Assembly (NCBI GenBank): GCA_030430565.1
Contig: JAUIKS010000031.1
Span: forward strand, 1-64,000
Direction: 5' to 3'
Origin: Polyangia bacterium
Lineage (GTDB): Bacteria > Myxococcota_A > Polyangia > Nannocystales > Nannocystaceae
Length of the DNA: 64,000 bases
Within the stretch, counting starts at the first letter, position 1. Each line of letters opens with the position of its first letter. The notes below the pieces were generated by a model, which saw only the letters and a list, made by a program, of their open reading frames with translations, did not search any database and was not told where the DNA came from. Below are positions 1-11,479 of this stretch, piece after piece. The position numbers and the translations under genes are program-made.

Positions 1-963
1 CGGGGCGCCGGCCTCGAGCTTGGCCGCGAGCGCGAGGTTCTCGATGATCGACGCGACGTAGTGGAGCTCGTCCGTCGCGGCCGAGAGGACCGTAGGGTCA
101 GGCGGCTGATCGGGGCGCTCGCCGAGCGTCGTGAGATGATCGGCGAGCACCGTCAGCGGGGTCATGACATCGTGGGTGGTGTTCGAGACGAACTCCCGCA
201 GCGTCCGCTCGCGACGCTGCAGCTCTTGGAGCTGGTCGCGCACGAGCGCGGCGGCGCGGTCGAAGGCGCGCGAGAGCTCGGCGACCTCGTCGTCGCCGTC
301 GAGCCGCACGGGCTCGGCGAAGCCGCTGTCAGCCGAGCGCCGGACTCGGTCCGCGAGCCGCTTGATCCTGCGCACCGCCGGGCCCGCCGCGAGCGTCATC
401 GCCAACATGACCCCTAGCGCAGGTACGAGCCAGAGCGGATCCGCGGGCAGGCGCGCGCCGAACCATCCGGCGGTGGTCGTCCCGTGGGCGAGGATCCACG
501 CGCAGGGCCCCTCGCGCCACGGCGCGCGCAGCAAGACGTCGACGGAGCTCCCGGGCCAGAGCGGATCCAAGGTCACGACGTCCGCGCGCGCCGCCCCGTC
601 CGCGAGCGCCGGCGGGAGCGCCGGCGCGCTCGGGTTGGCCGCGCGCAGCTCCTCCGAGAACGCGTGCAGCACCGGGGGCGCGCCGCCGGGCCGATGGTCG
701 GCGTGGGGCGGCTCGCCCGACGGTCCGCCCGGCGGCGGTCCGCCCGGTCCCCGCGGAGGCTGCAGCGGCTCGCCCCCCCAGGACTCCGGGCTGGCCTCAC
801 AGCGCTCACGCTCGCCAGGCGCCTGAAGGTGATGACGCACCGCCTGGGTCAGGAGCCGCTCCGCCGCGTGATGGCGGGCGCGCGCGTCGATCAGGTAGAG
901 CGCGGCGACCAGCGGGGCGGTCGCGGCCGCGGTGGTCAGGAGCAGGCGGAGACGCAGCTTCAT
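1..963 (-). CDS. Sensor histidine kinase, partial (runs off left edge)
   Basis: Membrane sensor kinase and presumed partner of the response regulator just upstream; the two genes overlap by four bases (ATGA), so they should be co-translated. The first 321 codons are in the window and the ATP-binding domain lies outside it. Visible in order: a basic N-terminus and membrane segment (about residues 8-25), a Pro/Gly-rich sensor region (about 30-170) that should face the periplasm, a second membrane segment (about 175-195), a HAMP-like linker (about 196-247), and the H-box NTTHDVMTPL with phosphoacceptor His264. This is the usual plan for the partner of an OmpR-type regulator. The signal sensed cannot be told from the sequence. 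Confidence 0.88.
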   Translation of the reverse strand, partial: MKLRLRLLLTTAAATAPLVAALYLIDARARHHAAERLLTQAVRHHLQAPGERERCEASPESWGGEPLQPPRGPGGPPPGGPSGEPPHADHRPGGAPPVLHAFSEELRAANPSAPALPPALADGAARADVVTLDPLWPGSSVDVLLRAPWREGPCAWILAHGTTTAGWFGARLPADPLWLVPALGVMLAMTLAAGPAVRRIKRLADRVRRSADSGFAEPVRLDGDDEVAELSRAFDRAAALVRDQLQELQRRERTLREFVSNTTHDVMTPLTVLADHLTTLGERPDQPPDPTVLSAATDELHYVASIIENLALAAKLEAGAP

Positions 964-1625
964 TCGTCCCTCTTCAGGCGATAGCCGATGCCCCAGACGG
1001 TCTCGATCGTGACCGAGGCGCCGAGCTTGCGACGCAGGCGCGACGCGTGGACGTCGAGCGCGCGCGGGGTCGCGTCGCGCTCCGGGTCGAGGACGCGCTC
1101 CGCCAAGCTCGCGCGCGTGACCGCCTGCCCCGGTCTCCGCGCGAGCACCGTGAGGAAGGCGAGCTCGGCGCGCGTCAAGGTCACGGGTCGACCGTCGACG
1201 CGGACCTCCGGGCGCGAGAGATCGAGGTGCAGCGCGCCGAGCTCGATGACGTCGCCGCGCTGCAGGACCGGGCGACGCAGACGCGCGCGCACGCGCTCGA
1301 TCAGCTCCTCCGGCCAAAACGGCTTGGTCATGTAGTCATCGGCGCCGAGCCGCAGCGCGAGCACCTTGTCGCGGGTGTCGTTGCGCGCGCTGAGGATCAG
1401 CACCGGGACCTCAGAGCGGGCGCGCAGCTCGCGAAGGATCTTGATCCCCTCGACGCCTGGGAGCATCAGGTCGAGGATCACGAGCGCGAAGGGGCGCGCG
1501 TCCTCCTCCTCGATGTACCGGCCCTCGCGCCACCACGTCGGGACGAAGCCCGCGCTCCGGAGCCGGGCGACGACCGCCGCGCCCAGCTCTGGATCATCCT
1601 CGACCAGCAGGACTCGCTCGTTCAT
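960..1625 (-). CDS. OmpR/PhoB-family response regulator
   Basis: Two-component transcription factor of 221 residues, the usual family length. The receiver domain (about 1-120) has the acidic pocket at Asp10/Asp11, phosphoacceptor Asp52 in LVILDLMLPG, Ser79 and Lys101 in YMTKPF. The C-terminal winged-helix DNA-binding domain (about 128-220) ends with the family hallmark VWGIGYRLK. Its stop overlaps the start of the adjacent sensor kinase (ATGA), making a regulator-kinase pair transcribed leftwards. The gene begins about 20 bases after the stop of an intradiol dioxygenase gene, so it may be read through from the carAB side. Target genes are unknown; the neighbouring dioxygenases are possible but unproven targets. 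Confidence 0.93.
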   Translation of the reverse strand: MNERVLLVEDDPELGAAVVARLRSAGFVPTWWREGRYIEEEDARPFALVILDLMLPGVEGIKILRELRARSEVPVLILSARNDTRDKVLALRLGADDYMTKPFWPEELIERVRARLRRPVLQRGDVIELGALHLDLSRPEVRVDGRPVTLTRAELAFLTVLARRPGQAVTRASLAERVLDPERDATPRALDVHASRLRRKLGASVTIETVWGIGYRLKRDE

Positions 1626-1646
1626 CCTCTTCGCTCACGCGGCCGC

Positions 1647-2669
1647 TCAGGGAGGGCCGCCCATTCCGCCCGCGGAGCACAGCGCGTCGTCCGTGCTCGA
1701 GCGGATCGCCACGGTCTTCGACGCCAGCATCGCGCCATCGGGCATGCGCGCGACGTCGAGGAGGTAGGGCGACAGGTCGTCCACGCCGCCGATGATGTTG
1801 TCGTTGGTGTTGACCGTCCCCGGCTGACCGAACTCGGAGTAGTCGGGGTGAGACGCGAAGATCTCCTCGTTGAGCGCGTCGTCGAAGAACAGCTGCGAGG
1901 TCAGGTGCTCGTCGCCGCCCAGGTAGACGCGGAAGTGGATGTGAACCGCGCGGCTCGGGTACCAGCCCGGGAAGCAGGTGTCGAAGTCGACGCGGCCCTC
2001 GGCGTCCGTGGTCTGCGTGCCGCGGAAGTAGAGGTAGTTCTCGGCGTCGGGGTCGTCGCCGTAGCAGAACGAGCCGCTCGGCGTCACGCCCGAGTACACG
2101 CCGGTGCGCTGCGTGTGCCAGATCTCGACGACCGCGCCCTCGACGGCCTCGCAGCTCTCCGCGCGCACGATCTTCAGCGCGAGGCGGACCGGCAGCCCCG
2201 GCCAGCCCTCGCTGACGTCCTGACGATCGAGGGTCGCGGCGGTGCACGGCCCCTCGGTGGTCTGACAGAGCAGCGCGCAGCTGACGACGCCCGCCGCGAA
2301 GGGGTCCGGGTAGCAATCCTTGGCCGTCATCGCGGCGGTCCCCCCCGTCGCCCAGGCGTCCGCCGCGTCGCCGCAGACCTCACCCGACGACGACGAGCCC
2401 GAGGTCTCGGGGTCTCCGGAGGACGACGATCCGCCCGCGCCCGACGTGCTCGTCGAGCCGTCGCCGCTGGTGCTGCTAGAGCCCCCTGCGCCCGTCGTGT
2501 CGCCTCCGCCCGTCGTCGGGTCCACCCCGTCGGTGCCGCTCTCCATCCCCGCGCCCGAGCATCCCAGACCATAGGCGAGCGGAGCCAGGATCGCGCTCGC
2601 GCCGAGTTGTTGGAGGATCGTCCTTCGCGCAAGCGGCGCCCTGGTAGGTCTCGATGATTCGCTCGACAT
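1647..2669 (-). CDS. Intradiol ring-cleavage dioxygenase-like exported protein (paralogue 1)
   Basis: Secreted or lipid-anchored relative of protocatechuate 3,4-dioxygenase, a non-haem Fe(III) enzyme family that opens catechol rings between the two hydroxyls. Start chosen at 2669 because the protein then opens with a signal peptide holding a Tat-like [10 protein letters not shown] motif and a Cys in YGLGC. A Ser/Thr/Gly-rich linker of about 80 residues follows. The catalytic domain keeps all four iron-ligand positions: a Tyr in RTGVYSG, a Tyr in PGWYPSR and two His in VHIHFRV. Length is 340 residues. The next gene upstream is a close paralogue. The substrate is unknown; similar lone exported intradiol dioxygenases in bacteria and fungi are mostly uncharacterised. 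Confidence 0.85.
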   Translation of the reverse strand: MSSESSRPTRAPLARRTILQQLGASAILAPLAYGLGCSGAGMESGTDGVDPTTGGGDTTGAGGSSSTSGDGSTSTSGAGGSSSSGDPETSGSSSSGEVCGDAADAWATGGTAAMTAKDCYPDPFAAGVVSCALLCQTTEGPCTAATLDRQDVSEGWPGLPVRLALKIVRAESCEAVEGAVVEIWHTQRTGVYSGVTPSGSFCYGDDPDAENYLYFRGTQTTDAEGRVDFDTCFPGWYPSRAVHIHFRVYLGGDEHLTSQLFFDDALNEEIFASHPDYSEFGQPGTVNTNDNIIGGVDDLSPYLLDVARMPDGAMLASKTVAIRSSTDDALCSAGGMGGPP

Positions 2670-2745
2670 ACCCAGAGCCTGACACCACGACCTTGCGTGA
2701 ATCTTTCGGCGCGCGCAACAGCGCCGAGTCATCGACGCGGCGCGC

Positions 2746-3684
2746 TCATGGAGCCGCGCCGCTCGTGGCGCAGAGATCGGCGTCGAGGCTCGAGCGGATC
2801 GCGATGAGCTTCGACGCCAGCATCGCGCCGTCGGGCATGCGCTGGACATCGAGCAGGTAGGGCGACAGGTCGTCCACGCCGCTGATGACGCCGTCGCCCT
2901 GGTTGCTGGTGTCGGGCTGCCCGAACTCGCTGTACTCCGGGTGCGACGCGAACAGCTCCTCGATCAGCGCGTCGTCAAAGAACAGCTGCGAGGTCAGGTA
3001 CGCCTCGCCGCCCAGGTAGACGCGGAAGTGGATGTGAATCGCGCGGTTCGGGTACCAGCCCGGGAAGCAGGTGTCGAAGTCGACGCGGCCCTCGGCGTCG
3101 GTGTGCTGCACGCCCCGGAAGTACAGGTAGTTCACGGCGTCGGGGTCGTCGACGTAACAAAAATCGCCGGCGGGCGTCTGGCCGGAGTACACGCCGGTGC
3201 GCTGCGTGTGCCAGATCTCGACGGCCGCGCCCTCGACGGCCTCACAGGTCTCGGCGCGCACGATCTTGAGCGCGAGCCGGACCGGCAGCCCGGGCCAGCC
3301 CTCGCTCACGTCTTGGCGCACGAGCGTCTCCGCTGTGCACGGGCCCGCGGTCGTGCGGCACAGCAGCGCGCAGCCCACGGCGCCCGCCGCGAAGGGGTCG
3401 GGGTAGCACTCCGTGGCCGTCATCGCGGCGGTCCCCCCGGTCGCCCACGCGTCGGCCGCGTCGCCGCACAGCTCGCCCGACGAGGACGACCCCGACGAGG
3501 AGGACATGTCCGTTACGCCAGAGGTGTCTGTTGAGCCAGACGTATCCGTCGCGCCCGCGGAGTCGGTCCCGTCGGTGCCGCCGCCGTCGTCGCCGGAGCA
3601 GCCCAGGGCGGAGGCGAGCGGCGCCACGATCGCGCTCGCGCCGAGCTGCTGGAGGAGCGTTCGTCTCGAGGTCCCGCGCGTCAT
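2746..3684 (-). CDS. Intradiol ring-cleavage dioxygenase-like exported protein (paralogue 2)
   Basis: Paralogue of the gene that follows it on the same strand 76 bases away; the catalytic domains are nearly the same from [13 protein letters not shown] or [13 protein letters not shown] onward. The start at 3684 gives an N-terminus with a twin-Arg-like [10 protein letters not shown] and a Cys in SALGC. It has 312 residues, shorter than its twin because the low-complexity Ser/Thr/Gly linker is shorter. Iron-ligand positions are conserved: Tyr in RTGVYSG, Tyr in PGWYPNR and two His in IHIHFRV. This is the non-haem Fe(III) intradiol fold, probably outside the cytoplasm. It starts about 50 bases after the BNR lipoprotein gene ends, so the genes may share a transcript. 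Substrate unknown. Confidence 0.85.
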   Translation of the reverse strand: MTRGTSRRTLLQQLGASAIVAPLASALGCSGDDGGGTDGTDSAGATDTSGSTDTSGVTDMSSSSGSSSSGELCGDAADAWATGGTAAMTATECYPDPFAAGAVGCALLCRTTAGPCTAETLVRQDVSEGWPGLPVRLALKIVRAETCEAVEGAAVEIWHTQRTGVYSGQTPAGDFCYVDDPDAVNYLYFRGVQHTDAEGRVDFDTCFPGWYPNRAIHIHFRVYLGGEAYLTSQLFFDDALIEELFASHPEYSEFGQPDTSNQGDGVISGVDDLSPYLLDVQRMPDGAMLASKLIAIRSSLDADLCATSGAAP

Positions 3685-3734
3685 CTGCCCCCACGACCTT
3701 GCGCGAATCCCCGCGCGCGCGCAACGGGGGGCCG

Positions 3735-5125
3735 TCAGGGGCACTGCGGGTTATCGTCGCCGTCGACGCCGAGATAGAGAAAGCTCGGATCAGCCGGCGA
3801 GACCGCGAGCTGCCCGAAGTCGGCGTAGGGGTGATTGACCCAGCTCAGCTCGTCATCGCCCGCGTGGTAGCGATACAAGTTGGTCCCGTAGCCGCTGAAG
3901 CAGGTCCCGAACACGAAGTACAGGATGTCCGGGTCGCTCGGGTGCGGCGCGATCCGGGTGCCGTTGGTCAGCACCACGTCGTCGTTGGGCGCGCCCTGCT
4001 CGACCACCGGCGCGAAGCTCAGGCCGCCGTCCTCCGAGCGGTACAGCCGGCGTCCGGTGAAGTCGGGGTCGGCGTCCGCGTCGGTGATGTCGAGGCCGAG
4101 CGCCCACACGATGTCGCCGTCGGCCGGCGAGACCGCGACGTCGAAGCCGTTGATCGCGTGATCCTCGGCGCCCGCGAAGCTCGACTGCTGCCACTGCCCG
4201 CCGCCGTCGAAGGTCACGAAGAAGCCGTCCACCGCGCCGCCGAACAGCGCGTGATCGAGATCGGCGGGATCAAACGCCGCGCGGTAGTTGAGCCCGCCGA
4301 CCGGCGCCGGGGTGCCGATCTTGAGCCAGAGCCCGCCCCCGTCGACGGACTCCTGCAGGCCGCCCGCGCCGTCGCCGATCCGGATCCGCAGCGGGTCATC
4401 TGGATCGGCGCCGAGGCCCTTGAGGTTCGGGTGCGGGCTGACCAAGGGCTCGAGCGTCGCGCCGTCGACGTGGACCAGGGTCGCGGCGTTGTCCGACCAG
4501 ATCCAGGCGTGCTCGCCCGCGCCCGCGGTGATGAAGGTCGGCGTCCAATCGATGTCGCCGAGCTCCTCCCAGCTGCAGCCCGCGTCGAGCGAGCGGTACA
4601 CCGCGCCGGCGTGCTCCATGACCAGCACGCCGGGCGCCTCGAGGACCGCGAGGCCGTGGGTGTAGGTGATCCCGGGGGGCAGCGGCGTCGCGCTCGGGTG
4701 CACGCTCGCGCCCTCGTCCGGGCCGAAGGCGATCGCGGGCGCGCCCATCGGCGCGTCACAGGCCGGGAGCTGCCAGCCGTCTTCGCCGGTCTCGGTGCCC
4801 TCCGTGCCCTCCGTGCCCTCCGTGCCCGCGGTGCCCTCCGTGCCCGTGCTCCCGGTGCCCGTGGTCTTTTCACCGGTCCCGAGGGTCATGTCGGTCCCGG
4901 CCGTGGTCCCGCCGCCGCTCGAGCTGCCCGAGGTCGCGGCGGCGCCGGTCGTCGCGGTGGTCGAGCTCGAGCCCGCGCTGCCGCCTGCGGTCGTCGTGTC
5001 GACGGTCGCGCCGCCCTCGCTGGTGCTGCTGACCGCGTCGTCGCCGCAGGCCGCGAGCGTAAGCCCGACGCCCAGCGTCCACGCGAAGACGGCGACCCGC
5101 TCGATGGTCGTGTGAGTCGTGCTGC

Positions 5126-5129
<4 letters not shown>
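3735..5129 (-). CDS. BNR/sialidase-like repeat lipoprotein
   Basis: Predicted lipoprotein of 464 residues. The signal peptide ends in the lipobox LTLAAC. A Ser/Thr/Gly linker (about residues 30-115) follows with a run of TEG units. The rest is a beta-propeller-type domain with BNR-like Asp-box turns such as [24 protein letters not shown] and SEDGGLSF. Such propellers occur in sialidases and in photosystem assembly or surface-binding proteins; no catalytic residues for a glycosidase were identified. The start at 5129 overlaps the carB stop by four bases (ATGA), so it is tail-coupled to carAB, though no functional link is obvious. Linker length may vary because it is encoded by 9-bp repeats. 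Confidence 0.82.
4795..4850 (-). repeat. 9-bp tandem repeat coding for TEG units
   Basis: Repeated GTGCCCTCC units (plus strand), some imperfect, encode the Thr-Glu-Gly run in the linker of the BNR lipoprotein. The unit is a multiple of three, so copy-number change would lengthen or shorten the linker without a frameshift. Confidence 0.75.
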
Positions 5130-8488
<3,359 letters not shown>

Positions 8489-8503
8489 GCTCTGCTCCCG
8501 CTC

Positions 8504-9673
8504 CTAGGCTCGGCGCATCGCCTGGATGAACTCATCGAAGAGCCCGGACGAGTCGTGGGGACCCGGCGCGGACTCGGGGTGGTACTGCACGCCGAAGGCC
8601 CGCAGCCCGCGGGCCGCGACGCCCGCGACGCTCTGATCGTTGAGGTTGAGGTGCGTGACCTCGCCGGCCCCCGCGAGCGACTCCGCCGCGAGCGCGAAGC
8701 CGTGGTTGTGGCTCGCGATCTCGACGCGCCCGCCGCCCTCGGGGCGCACCGGCTGGTTGATCCCGTGGTGCCCGAAGCGCAGCTTATAGGTCCTGCCGCC
8801 GAGCGCGAGGCCGAGGATCTGGTGCCCCAGGCAGATCCCGAAGATCGGAATTTTACCGAGGAGCGCGCGCGCGGTCTTGATCCCGTAGGTGACGCAGGCG
8901 GGATCGCCTGGCCCATTGGACAGGAGCACGCCGTCGGGCCGGCGCGCGAGGAGCTCCTCGGCCGTCGCGCTCGCGGGCACGACGGTGACCCGGCAGCCGC
9001 GGTCGACGAGCATCCGCAGGATGTTGCGCTTGACGCCGAAGTCGACCACGACCACCGAGCGCCCGCGCCCGTGTTGGTTCGGCGGCGCGCATGGATCGCG
9101 CCACGGCCTGTCTGTCCCTTCGGTCCACTCGTAGGGCGCCGCGCAGGTCACCCGCGGCACGAGGTCCAGCCCCTCCATCGACGGCGACGCGCGGACCCGC
9201 GAGAGCGCGGCCGCGAACTCCGGATCATCGGCGCGCAGCCGCCCCGGCGCGATCACGCCGCGCATCGCCCCGCCGCTGCGGATGTGGCGAACGAGCGTGC
9301 GCGTGTCGACGCCGGTGAGCCCGCTGACATCGTGCTGCGCCAAGAACTCCGCGAGCGAGCGGCGCGCCCGCCAGCTGCTCACGCGCGGGCTGAGCGAGCG
9401 GACCACGAAGCCGGCGAGCCACGGCCGCGCGCTCTCGCAGTCCTCGTCGTTGATCCCGGTGTTGCCGACGTGGGCCGCCGTCATGACGACGATCTGCCCG
9501 CAGTACGAGGGGTCGGTGACGACCTCCTGGTAGCCGGTCATCCCGGTGTTGAACACGACCTCGCCGAGGCCCTCGCGCGCGGCTCCAAATTGCTCCCCGG
9601 GCCACCCGCTCCCGTCCTCGAGGATCAGCGTCGCCGGTCGTCCTTGCGCATGCATCGGGGCGCCGAATTGCAC
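8504..9673 (-). CDS. carA: Carbamoyl-phosphate synthase small subunit (glutaminase)
   Basis: Releases ammonia from glutamine for CarB. The 389-residue protein has the CarA N-terminal domain (LILEDGSG to the GVDTRTLVRHIR region) and a class I glutamine amidotransferase domain: the nucleophile Cys lies in IFGICLGHQILGLALGG and the His and Glu partners in GVQYHPESAPGPHDS. The start is uncertain: GTG at 9673 is in frame and an ATG lies six codons later at 9655; neither has a strong ribosome site. It is the first gene of a leftward carAB unit, with carB beginning 15 bases after its stop. Confidence 0.97.
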   Translation of the reverse strand: MQFGAPMHAQGRPATLILEDGSGWPGEQFGAAREGLGEVVFNTGMTGYQEVVTDPSYCGQIVVMTAAHVGNTGINDEDCESARPWLAGFVVRSLSPRVSSWRARRSLAEFLAQHDVSGLTGVDTRTLVRHIRSGGAMRGVIAPGRLRADDPEFAAALSRVRASPSMEGLDLVPRVTCAAPYEWTEGTDRPWRDPCAPPNQHGRGRSVVVVDFGVKRNILRMLVDRGCRVTVVPASATAEELLARRPDGVLLSNGPGDPACVTYGIKTARALLGKIPIFGICLGHQILGLALGGRTYKLRFGHHGINQPVRPEGGGRVEIASHNHGFALAAESLAGAGEVTHLNLNDQSVAGVAARGLRAFGVQYHPESAPGPHDSSGLFDEFIQAMRRA

Positions 9674-9807
9674 ACTCGCGCGCCCAGGGCAAGCCGCGAT
9701 CGCGGCGTGACCAGGTCAGGTCACAACAAACCGCGGACGCCCGGGGGAATGATCGCCGGCGCCGCGACGCGACCGGCTCGCCCGACCCGCCGACCGAAAC
9801 CTTGGAG

Positions 9808-10263
9808 CTAGACCTTGGAGACCACGCGGCGCGCGATGACCTTGTCCGAGGGCTGCTGCGCCGTGGGGTTTTGCTCGATCGTGATGATGAGCTCGAACTT
9901 CGGGTGCGGCGTGGTCGCCACCAGCTTGCCCGTGCGCCACTTCTCCTTGTAGGAGAGCGCGCCGGCCCGCGTGATCCCCTGCCCCGGGACCGAGAACCAC
10001 ACGACGTAGGCGGAGTACGTCGGGTCGATGCGCTTGAGCGGCGCCAGGTGAACGACCTTGATGTTCACGTGCCGGATGCCGGTCTTGTTGACTTTAACGG
10101 AGACCTTGGCGTCGGCCGCGTAGGTCGGCGCTCCGCTCGGGATCGTGTAGCGGTTGGCGCAGCCGAGCGAGAGGCCCGCGCACAGCGTCAAGAGCGTCGC
10201 GGGGAGCACGACGGCGCGGGCGCAGGAGCGGGCTCGTTGAAGAAGACGCGTGGTCATGGTCAT
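9808..10263 (-). CDS. Small lipoprotein, unknown function
   Basis: Predicted lipoprotein of 151 residues. Start at 10263 is supported by GGAGG nine bases upstream; the open frame extends further but without a plausible signal. The signal peptide has an Arg-rich N-region, a hydrophobic core and a lipobox ending SLGC. The mature part is compact and beta-rich, with KVSVKVNKTGIRHVNIKVVHL and a Lys-rich C-terminus (sequence motif shortened here to its ends). No family was recognised. It stands alone between carA and a small membrane-anchored protein gene, all on the same strand. Confidence 0.72.
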   Translation of the reverse strand: MTMTTRLLQRARSCARAVVLPATLLTLCAGLSLGCANRYTIPSGAPTYAADAKVSVKVNKTGIRHVNIKVVHLAPLKRIDPTYSAYVVWFSVPGQGITRAGALSYKEKWRTGKLVATTPHPKFELIITIEQNPTAQQPSDKVIARRVVSKV

Positions 10264-10480
10264 GGCGTTCGACCTCCAAGGCGACATGAGGTCGCGCAAA
10301 GTAGAAGCGAGTAATCGTGACTTGCTGCTGGCTTCGACGTACGCGCGGGCCTCGGCATGCAACCACGCGTCCCGCTCTATCGTACCCGCTGCGCGCCGTG
10401 ATTTTGCCGCGCGCGGGCGGCCAGGCGGCCTCACGGCGCGGCGCAGCTCCGCGCGGCCGCGAGCCGCGATTACCCGACGT

Positions 10481-10762
10481 TTACGCGCGCAGCCGACACT
10501 CCATCGCGGCCGCGAACGAGCCTGCGTCGCGCATGCACTTCATCCGCTTCGCGTACGGGAGCACGCCGAACTTCTTGGGCGGCTGCAGACGTCGCAGGCA
10601 GCGGCGCTCGTCGAAGCGCGCGTCCGCGTCCTCCCGCGCGAGCGACATCAGGTGCGCGCATACGTCCTCGGGCGGCGGCGCGCGCAGCTCGGTGTGCCAG
10701 AGCACCGCCGCCGCGCAGGCGACGATGAGCGAGAAGGCCATGGCCACGTTGACGAGCTTCAT
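10481..10762 (-). CDS. Small membrane-anchored cysteine-containing protein
   Basis: A 93-residue protein with one N-terminal hydrophobic segment (about residues 3-22, NVAMAFSLIVACAAAVLW) that would act as a signal anchor or uncleaved signal. After it come four further Cys (in DVCAHL, RRCLRRL, MKCMRD and MECRLRA) spaced as if forming two disulphides outside the cytoplasm. Third codon positions are strongly G or C, as in the flanking genes. No family was recognised. The region upstream (10763-11155) carries several repeats that may hold its promoter. Confidence 0.65.
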   Translation of the reverse strand: MKLVNVAMAFSLIVACAAAVLWHTELRAPPPEDVCAHLMSLAREDADARFDERRCLRRLQPPKKFGVLPYAKRMKCMRDAGSFAAAMECRLRA

Positions 10763-11155
10763 GCGCTAGCTCGTGATCGCGCGAGGCGGCGCGATCACGC
10801 GCTTTGACCGTACAGAACCACGGGATCGCTGTCGAGCGATCATGTGCGGACGGCCGCGCTCGATCGGCGTGTAGGGACAGGTGCGATCGCCCGCGCCCGC
10901 GCTGCGGCCCGCAGGCCACAGCGCGCCCGTTGTGTCCCTTGGAGCTGATCACGCCCAGGCCGCGCCCGCGTGTCTCTTGGATCTAATTCGATCCAGCTCG
11001 CTCGTCTCTGAACAAATCGACGCGCGCGCGCGCGTGCGGCTCGTGGCCCCCACCCCGCCAGCCGCGACGGGCTTGATCAGTGATCTGATCAGTAGCGCGC
11101 CCGGGCGCGCGCTCGGTATCCTGGGCGACTCGATCGCGCGACGCGTCGCCGACGG
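10763..11155. other. Intergenic region with direct and inverted repeats
   Basis: No convincing gene is seen in these 393 bases. They hold two direct copies of TGTCYCTTGGAKCT (10933-10946 and 10971-10984), an inverted repeat GGATC-N6-GATCC overlapping the second copy, and a TGATCA-N6-TGATCA palindrome pair near 11075-11095. This is likely control DNA for the small gene to its left; a protein-coding reading on the plus strand (10881-11159) lacks a recognisable fold or ribosome site. Confidence 0.45.
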
Positions 11156-11377
11156 CTAGTCGTTCCCCGCCATGCCCTCGAGCTCCTTGACCGCCGCCGC
11201 CTTGCGGGCCTCGTAGTCAGCGTCGACCTCCGGCTCGGGCTCCGGCGCGGGCGCCTGCTTGGCCGGCTGCGCGTCCGGCTGCTTCGTCTCCGACGCCTGC
11301 TTGTCGCAGCTCACCGAGCTGAGGCCCACGAGCAGCGCACAGACGATCCAACACCCACCCCACGCGCGATTCGACAT
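11156..11377 (-). CDS. Small lipoprotein with Pro/Glu-rich tail
   Basis: A 73-residue predicted lipoprotein starting at 11377. The signal peptide (MSNRAWGGCWIVCALLVGLS) ends in a lipobox SVSC at residue 24. The mature part is short: a Lys/Gln/Pro/Glu-rich spacer (AKQAPAPEPEPEVDAD) and a terminal helix (YEARKAAAVKELEGMAG). It is divergent from the beta-helix protein gene at 11477, and the roughly 100 bases between the two starts hold a palindromic element. Function unknown. Confidence 0.7.
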   Translation of the reverse strand: MSNRAWGGCWIVCALLVGLSSVSCDKQASETKQPDAQPAKQAPAPEPEPEVDADYEARKAAAVKELEGMAGND

Positions 11378-11461
11378 GCGGGGATGATACCGCCGCGCGC
11401 GCCCGGTTGTTTGGAAAACTCGACGAGCCGGGCGCGCGGCCCCGCGCGCGGCCTCGACTAT

Positions 11462-11479
11462 CATGTCCTTCAAGACATG
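11462..11479 (+). promoter_or_regulatory. Palindrome CATGTC-N6-GACATG overlapping a start codon
   Basis: A perfect 6-bp inverted repeat with a 6-base spacer. The last ATG of the palindrome is the chosen start codon of the beta-helix protein gene. Related TGTC...GACATG elements occur elsewhere in this window (30634, 31866, 47370, 54032). Role inferred, perhaps an operator or part of a promoter for a leaderless transcript. Confidence 0.4.

Noticed and set aside
10881-11159. Plus-strand protein of 92 codons
   Set aside because: No ribosome site, no recognisable domain, and it runs through several palindromes that suggest control DNA.
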